A stretch of 8,689 bases of DNA from Parcubacteria group bacterium GW2011_GWA1_47_8 (lineage in GTDB: Bacteria; Patescibacteriota; Minisyncoccia; Phycocordibacterales; UBA1550). The notes below the pieces were generated by a model. It was not told the DNA's origin and ran no database searches. It saw only the letters and a list, made by a program, of their open reading frames with translations. Of this stretch, positions 6,780-8,689 are shown in pieces (position 1 is the first letter of the stretch; every line of letters starts with the position of its first letter). The translations under genes were made by a program, and so were the position numbers. The DNA lies in contig LCOP01000027.1 in NCBI GenBank assembly GCA_000996605.1, forward strand, positions 1 to 8,689, given 5' to 3'.

Positions 6780-7049
6780 TTAAATTTCGTACACTTCCGA
6801 CCTGTGACCGATGCACGCGACCATTAGTAAGCGCTCCTCCCAGAATATTTTATATATTATACGATAGTCGCCAACCCTTAACTTAAAGAACCCTCTCCAC
6901 TCCCTTTCAAGAGGCAGAGGCACTACCTGATCAAAATTACTTTCAAGCCATTCTAATTTTCTACGCACGCGCACATAAATTTTCCTATCTAATTCCAGAA
7001 GATTCTTCTCCGCATCCTTTGTTAAAACAATTTTCCATGCAGGCGCCAT
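6780..7049 (-). CDS. RelE/ParE-superfamily toxin (type II toxin-antitoxin)
   Basis: The protein has 89 residues, the usual size for RelE-type ribosome-dependent mRNA interferases. Family features: a helical N-terminal half with alternating charges (KDAEKNLLELDRKIYVRVRR, 11-30), then W51, the strand-rich KLRVGDYRIIYKI (56-68), and the C-terminal IGHRSEVYEI (80-89) with His82, Arg83 and Tyr87. Arg58, Arg63, His82 and Tyr87 are plausible catalytic or RNA-contact residues by family analogy. The start MAPAW lies 12 nt after the stop of the upstream small antitoxin, giving antitoxin-toxin order. The stop is 28 nt before the intact transketolase start, so transcription through the module would enter the metabolic gene. 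ParE-type gyrase poisoning is a less likely alternative. Confidence 0.88.
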   Translation of the reverse strand: MAPAWKIVLTKDAEKNLLELDRKIYVRVRRKLEWLESNFDQVVPLPLEREWRGFFKLRVGDYRIIYKIFWEERLLMVACIGHRSEVYEI

Positions 7050-7061
7050 AATAACTACAAC

Positions 7062-7256
7062 TTAGCGCTTCTTATCAAACGCCATCAGTGAGGTAAGTTT
7101 TTTAGGATTTACCTTTTGCGCTTTTTTGAGCTGTTTTATTGTTTGAGATGAAAGGCGCAAGCCAAGATCAGGGTCAGCAAAAATCTCCTGAACAGATTCA
7201 ATGATTGTTCGGCGGACGAGAGATTGCAGTTGCTTTTGCTGAACCAATGTATTCAT
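7062..7256 (-). CDS. Small antitoxin of the RelE-type module
   Basis: This 64-residue charged protein is encoded directly upstream of the toxin (12-nt gap). It resembles in outline the short CPR antitoxins: a helical N-terminus (LVQQKQLQSLVRRTIIESVQ, 4-23), a central DPDLGLRLS segment (28-36), then a lysine-rich tail (KQLKKAQKVNPKKLTSL). No DNA-binding fold can be assigned with certainty. The assignment rests on position, size and the DPD-G-L pattern common in RelB-like antitoxins. The ATG at 7256 follows the stop of truncated transketolase copy 2 by 13 nt. A TATAAT (7261-7266) ends only 4 nt before the ATG, so a transcript from it would be leaderless or nearly so. Confidence 0.72.
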   Translation of the reverse strand: MNTLVQQKQLQSLVRRTIIESVQEIFADPDLGLRLSSQTIKQLKKAQKVNPKKLTSLMAFDKKR

Positions 7257-7260
7257 AACT

Positions 7261-7266
7261 ATTATA
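7261..7266 (-). promoter_or_regulatory. -10 element just upstream of the small antitoxin
   Basis: The minus strand reads TATAAT, ending 4 nt before the ATG at 7256. A TTGTAA lies upstream at a 19-bp spacing, which is longer than optimal. If active, it would make an essentially leaderless antitoxin mRNA. Confidence 0.4.
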
Positions 7267-7269
7267 ATA

Positions 7270-7401
7270 TCACGAGCAACAACGTTTACAAAGAAAAATC
7301 ATCCGCGCCCGCCCTGCAAGCACCAGCCCCTCGCCAAAACCCACACGAATCGGCGCTTGCTCTACATCGGTATCAAAAAGTTTTGGGTTGAGGAGTATCA
7401 T
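7270..7401 (-). pseudogene. Truncated transketolase-subunit start, copy 2 (43-codon open frame)
   Basis: ATG at 7401 opens a frame that reproduces the start of the intact gene: LNPKLFDTDVEQAPIR, then VGFGEGLVLAGR. After about 93 bp (near 7309) it leaves homology and runs to a TGA at 7270. The rest of the gene is missing here. Codon changes against the intact copy include synonymous ones (Thr ACC for ACA, Gly GGT for GGC, Ala GCA for GCG), plus Ala-to-Val and Ala-to-Gly changes. The ATG lies 1 nt after the TAA of the upstream small membrane protein, and the frame ends 13 nt before the next antitoxin. It is either a remnant of target duplication or a short translated leader for the module. Confidence 0.85.
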
Positions 7402-7402
7402 A

Positions 7403-7588
7403 TTATTTTTCTAGACCATTACCCATAACACAATTTTTATAAAATTCCTGTTTATCAGAAAAATCTTGAGATGTATTAAAACAATCTTTCCTTATTTGCG
7501 TTGGCCTCCACTCATACCAATAAAAAGCACCTCCTAAAACCACAAGTATCAAAATAATTATTCCTTTATATTCTTTTATTTTTTCCAT
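7403..7588 (-). CDS. Small single-helix membrane protein of unknown function
   Basis: This 61-residue protein has a charged N-terminus (MEKIKEYK), one transmembrane segment at about 9-25 (GIIILILVVLGGAFYWY) and a polar tail with Cys36 and Cys53. The tail would lie outside the membrane if the positive N-terminus stays inside. Proteins of this size with an RPTQIRKDC-like stretch after the helix look typical of CPR genomes, but I cannot name a family. The gene starts 4 nt after the HigA-like stop, and its TAA is 1 nt from the ATG of truncated copy 2, so it travels with the toxin-antitoxin genes. A third module partner, a small membrane toxin, or a simple passenger are all possible. Confidence 0.7.
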   Translation of the reverse strand: MEKIKEYKGIIILILVVLGGAFYWYEWRPTQIRKDCFNTSQDFSDKQEFYKNCVMGNGLEK

Positions 7589-7592
7589 AGCA

Positions 7593-7865
7593 TTATTTTA
7601 CCGTTAAACGCAACCCAAGACCAGTGGTAACCTTTTGAAGAAATGAAAGTGTGGGGTTCCCGCGCCCCGACTCAAAACGCGCAAGCGCAGACTGTGTAAC
7701 ACCAATCTCCTCAGCGAGTGCTTTTTGAGTAATTTTTTTCTGCGCGCGCTTCTTTATAATAGCCTCAATAAGCTGAAATTCAATATCAGTATCCTCCATA
7801 GCTTTCCGTACCCCAGGGCGCTTCATGGAAGCTTTCTTAAATTGTGCAAATGTTTTCATTTTCAT
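7593..7865 (-). CDS. higA: HigA-type Xre/HTH antitoxin
   Basis: The protein has 90 residues. A helix-turn-helix of the Cro/C1-Xre family occupies about 46-85: TQKALAEEIGVTQSALARFE followed by SGRGNPTLSFLQKVTTGLGL. The N-terminal 33 residues (including KRPGVRKAMEDTD) match the extension seen in HigA/RelB-like Xre antitoxins paired with Gp49-type toxins. It neutralises the toxin encoded upstream and normally autorepresses the operon. The toxin-first order is characteristic of hig loci. The start at 7865 is favoured; Met3 (7859) is possible. A promoter whose -35 overlaps the toxin stop is placed to give a leaderless transcript for this gene. Confidence 0.9.
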   Translation of the reverse strand: MKMKTFAQFKKASMKRPGVRKAMEDTDIEFQLIEAIIKKRAQKKITQKALAEEIGVTQSALARFESGRGNPTLSFLQKVTTGLGLRLTVK

Positions 7866-7872
7866 AATATTA

Positions 7873-7901
7873 TGTATACCATATATGCTATATTATTACA
7901 A
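7873..7901 (-). promoter_or_regulatory. Internal promoter for the HigA-type antitoxin
   Basis: On the minus strand, -35 TTGTAA (7896-7901), exactly 17 bp, then -10 TATACA (7873-7878) with TGG upstream (extended). The expected start (about 7866-7865) coincides with the ATG at 7865, which predicts a leaderless antitoxin mRNA. The -35 overlaps the toxin stop codon. The near-palindrome TATGTATACCATA (7871-7883) covers the -10 and could be the antitoxin's operator. Confidence 0.6.
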
Positions 7902-8201
7902 TCTATTTTTCAAACTAATCACATAGTCAATATCTTTTCGGCTTAGTTTTTGTGTTTTCTTTATGATTGCGTGCAAAATAATTGCTTCCTTGTCTTTAAA
8001 AAGGAAAAATATCCTTATGTTGTTGGAGCCAATTACCCTTAGTTCAAAAATGCCTTCAGAAATATATTTAGTATGCGGGTACCGAATTGTATTTCCATAT
8101 GCTTCTAAAAGTCCGACTGCTTTTACTATTTTCCCCACCGACACATCATCAAGATTAAAGAGAAAATCATATGTCTCTGAAAAAAGGAAATTGATTTTCA
8201 T
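7896..8201 (-). CDS. higB: HigB-type toxin (phage-derived Gp49-like, RelE superfamily)
   Basis: The protein has 101 residues from ATG at 8201. The Gp49/HigB pattern is clear: YPHTKYISEGIFELRVIGSN (41-60) corresponds to the family's KKL-G-LyELR region, then NIRIFFLFKD (61-70), and IILHAIIKKTQKLSRKDI (74-91) with the hallmark KKTQK. Lys45, Arg55, Arg63 and Lys82 are likely RNA-contact or catalytic residues by analogy. Such toxins cleave mRNA on ribosomes. An in-frame TTG at 8219 is rejected as the start because it lies in the transketolase-derived leader. The ATG overlaps the TGA of truncated copy 3 (ATGA at 8198-8201), so translation is probably coupled to that leader. The antitoxin follows 30 nt downstream. 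Confidence 0.88.
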   Translation of the reverse strand: MKINFLFSETYDFLFNLDDVSVGKIVKAVGLLEAYGNTIRYPHTKYISEGIFELRVIGSNNIRIFFLFKDKEAIILHAIIKKTQKLSRKDIDYVISLKNRL

Positions 8202-8311
8202 TTTTCTTTTATGCGACAAAGCCCTTCGCCCAAGACACTAATCTGCTGATTCGGAATCGGCGCTTGCTCTACATCAGTATCAAAAAGTTTTGGGTTAAGT
8301 GGAATGATCAT
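8198..8311 (-). pseudogene. Truncated transketolase-subunit start, copy 3 (37-codon open frame overlapping the toxin start)
   Basis: ATG at 8311 opens IIPLNPKLFDTDVEQAPI, nearly identical to the intact subunit's first residues. Over the first 19 codons the DNA changes are synonymous (Pro CCA, Leu CTT, Thr ACT, Ile ATT) except for one Thr-to-Ile. After 58 bp the match breaks, then LGEGL resumes the family's FGEGL after 12 extra bases (frame kept). The frame ends in TGA at 8198, overlapping the toxin ATG by the ATGA configuration. Like copy 2, it is both a broken gene start and a potential translated leader. Confidence 0.85.
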
Positions 8312-8392
8312 AGCTTTATTATTACGCAATAAATTATTTTATATATTAACTTTGAATTACGAAACTCCCCTTTTCCTCATTTTCATACTACA
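8312..8392. other. AT-rich intergenic segment upstream of the array
   Basis: This AT-rich stretch sits between the hairpin at 8393-8426 and the first truncated transketolase start. It probably contains the promoter for the whole minus-strand array, but no hexamer pair with acceptable spacing stands out and no Shine-Dalgarno precedes 8311. Confidence 0.4.
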
Positions 8393-8426
8393 ATAGTAAA
8401 GGGCACCGTGAGGTGCCCTTTACTAT
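8393..8426 (+). repeat. 15-bp perfect hairpin covering the transposase remnant's start codon
   Basis: The arm ATAGTAAAGGGCACC (8393-8407) pairs with GGTGCCCTTTACTAT (8412-8426) around a GTGA loop, a GNRA-type tetraloop in RNA. The right arm runs into the ATG at 8425. No T-tract follows, so termination is less likely than masking of the start codon in read-through transcripts, a known protective device in some insertion sequences. On the minus strand it lies upstream of the toxin-antitoxin array. Confidence 0.75.
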
Positions 8427-8635
8427 GAATACTTCGATTCACCTCTACAACAACATAGTAGCAAAAGTAACATTCATAATCAAACAACTGAAACTTAAAC
8501 TAGACGAAAAGCACCGATCGGACATTAGCAGTTACCCCCGAACATACAGTCTCACTCGCCCTCTTTAAACAAACACAGGGTATCGAAACAAAGAAGTCGG
8601 TGCGGAAAATCTTTGAGCCGAAATGCAGCTACTGA
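8425..8635 (+). pseudogene. Remnant of a transposase N-terminus (frameshifted, truncated)
   Basis: ATG at 8425 opens MNTSIHLYNNIVAKVTFIIK and continues QLKLKLDEKHRSDI. Near 8526-8528 the sense shifts to another frame, which reads AVTPEHTVSLALFKQ and then TQGIETKKSVRKIFEPKCSY before a TGA at 8633. The joined reading resembles the N-terminal region of DDE-type transposases common in CPR genomes (SLALFKQ..., ATKKS...KIFEP.CSYKTL...). The frameshift and early end indicate a dead copy. A sequencing error could explain one shift but not the loss of the remainder. The family assignment is from memory of the pattern. Confidence 0.6.
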
Positions 8636-8689
8636 TTGAATTCTTGCTCGACCCCTACTGGCAGGTCATCGCTTTAATCTTTGCGCGTG
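8623..8689 (+). CDS. Possible start of a membrane protein gene, cut by the right edge
   Basis: ATG at 8623 opens a hydrophobic frame (MQLLIEFLLDPYWQVIALIF, then AR) that is still open at the window end. It looks like an N-terminal membrane segment, but only 22 codons are visible and they overlap the transposase remnant in another frame. It may instead be chance or part of a further frameshifted remnant. Confidence 0.25.
   Translation, partial: MQLLIEFLLDPYWQVIALIFAR

Larger units (their letters stand above)
6752..7401 (-). mobile_element. Repeat-flanked module A: antitoxin plus RelE-type toxin between copies 1 and 2 of the transketolase start
   Basis: About 650 bp lies between the intact transketolase ATG (6751) and the truncated copy's ATG (7401). 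It contains the truncated copy, a small antitoxin gene and a toxin gene, all on the same strand. Module plus truncated copy repeats the design of the neighbouring module B. No recombinase is encoded within it, so calling it mobile is an inference from the flanking direct repeats. Confidence 0.5.
7402..8311 (-). mobile_element. Repeat-flanked module B: HigB/HigA plus small membrane protein between copies 2 and 3 of the transketolase start
   Basis: About 910 bp runs from the ATG of copy 3 (8311) to the ATG of copy 2 (7401). Contents in transcription order are the truncated copy 3, a HigB-type toxin, a HigA-type antitoxin and a one-helix membrane protein, all close-packed. The gene order (toxin first) and protein families differ from module A, so the modules are not duplicates of each other; only the flanking transketolase start is shared. 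Mobility is inferred. Confidence 0.5.

Noticed and set aside
8202..8219. In-frame TTG start extending the HigB-type toxin by six residues
   Set aside because: The extension lies inside the transketolase-derived leader, whereas the ATG at 8201 overlaps the leader's stop in a typical coupling arrangement and fits family N-termini.
6656..8311. CRISPR array as an explanation for the three repeats
   Set aside because: There are only three copies of unequal length, separated by 650-910 bp of complete genes, with coding-frame conservation; no spacer-repeat periodicity.

Overview
The window looks like a candidate-phylum-radiation (Patescibacteria, probably Parcubacteria-like) chromosome segment. This is inferred from split and minimal central-carbon genes, starts that mostly lack a Shine-Dalgarno sequence, many small toxin-antitoxin genes, and a tiny one-helix protein. 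No rRNA, tRNA or CRISPR array is visible.

Left part (1-3827, minus strand). A large secreted multi-domain carbohydrate-active enzyme (DUF5060 + DUF4038/apiosidase-like + collagen-binding-like domain + at least three carbohydrate-binding modules) runs off the left edge. It is one continuous frame of 969 visible codons. Base composition jumps abruptly near position 1140, where the catalytic half (about 35-45% GC in hand-counted lines) meets the binding-module half (about 65% GC), so the gene looks like a fusion of parts with different origins. Upstream on the same strand is a class II fructose-bisphosphate-type aldolase.

Middle (3828-5770). A PfkB-family sugar kinase is divergent from the aldolase. 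The two extended -10 promoters lie back to back within 32 bp, and a 14-bp inverted repeat brackets the kinase start. A strong intrinsic terminator follows the kinase. Next is an unrecognised 144-residue protein on the minus strand, with the best promoter and ribosome binding site in the window. An 18-bp perfect inverted repeat lies upstream of it.

Right part (5771-8311, minus strand). The C-terminal subunit of a split transketolase is complete at 5771-6751. Upstream of it, the beginning of the same gene occurs twice more (start codons at 7401 and 8311) as short truncated reading frames. Each truncated start is followed by a toxin-antitoxin module: HigB/HigA plus a small membrane protein after the far copy, and a small antitoxin plus RelE-type toxin after the near copy. 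The genes are packed so tightly (ATGA overlap; 1-nt gap) that the modules appear to be expressed as one operon with the host gene. This is the most unusual structure in the window: a tandem array of modules, each flanked by direct repeats of a metabolic gene's first codons.

Right edge (8312-8689). A hairpin covers the start of a frameshifted transposase remnant on the plus strand. A possible partial gene start follows at the very edge.

The aldolase, sugar kinase and transketolase subunit could together serve hexose-phosphate/pentose-phosphate interconversion. The exact substrates cannot be read from the sequence.
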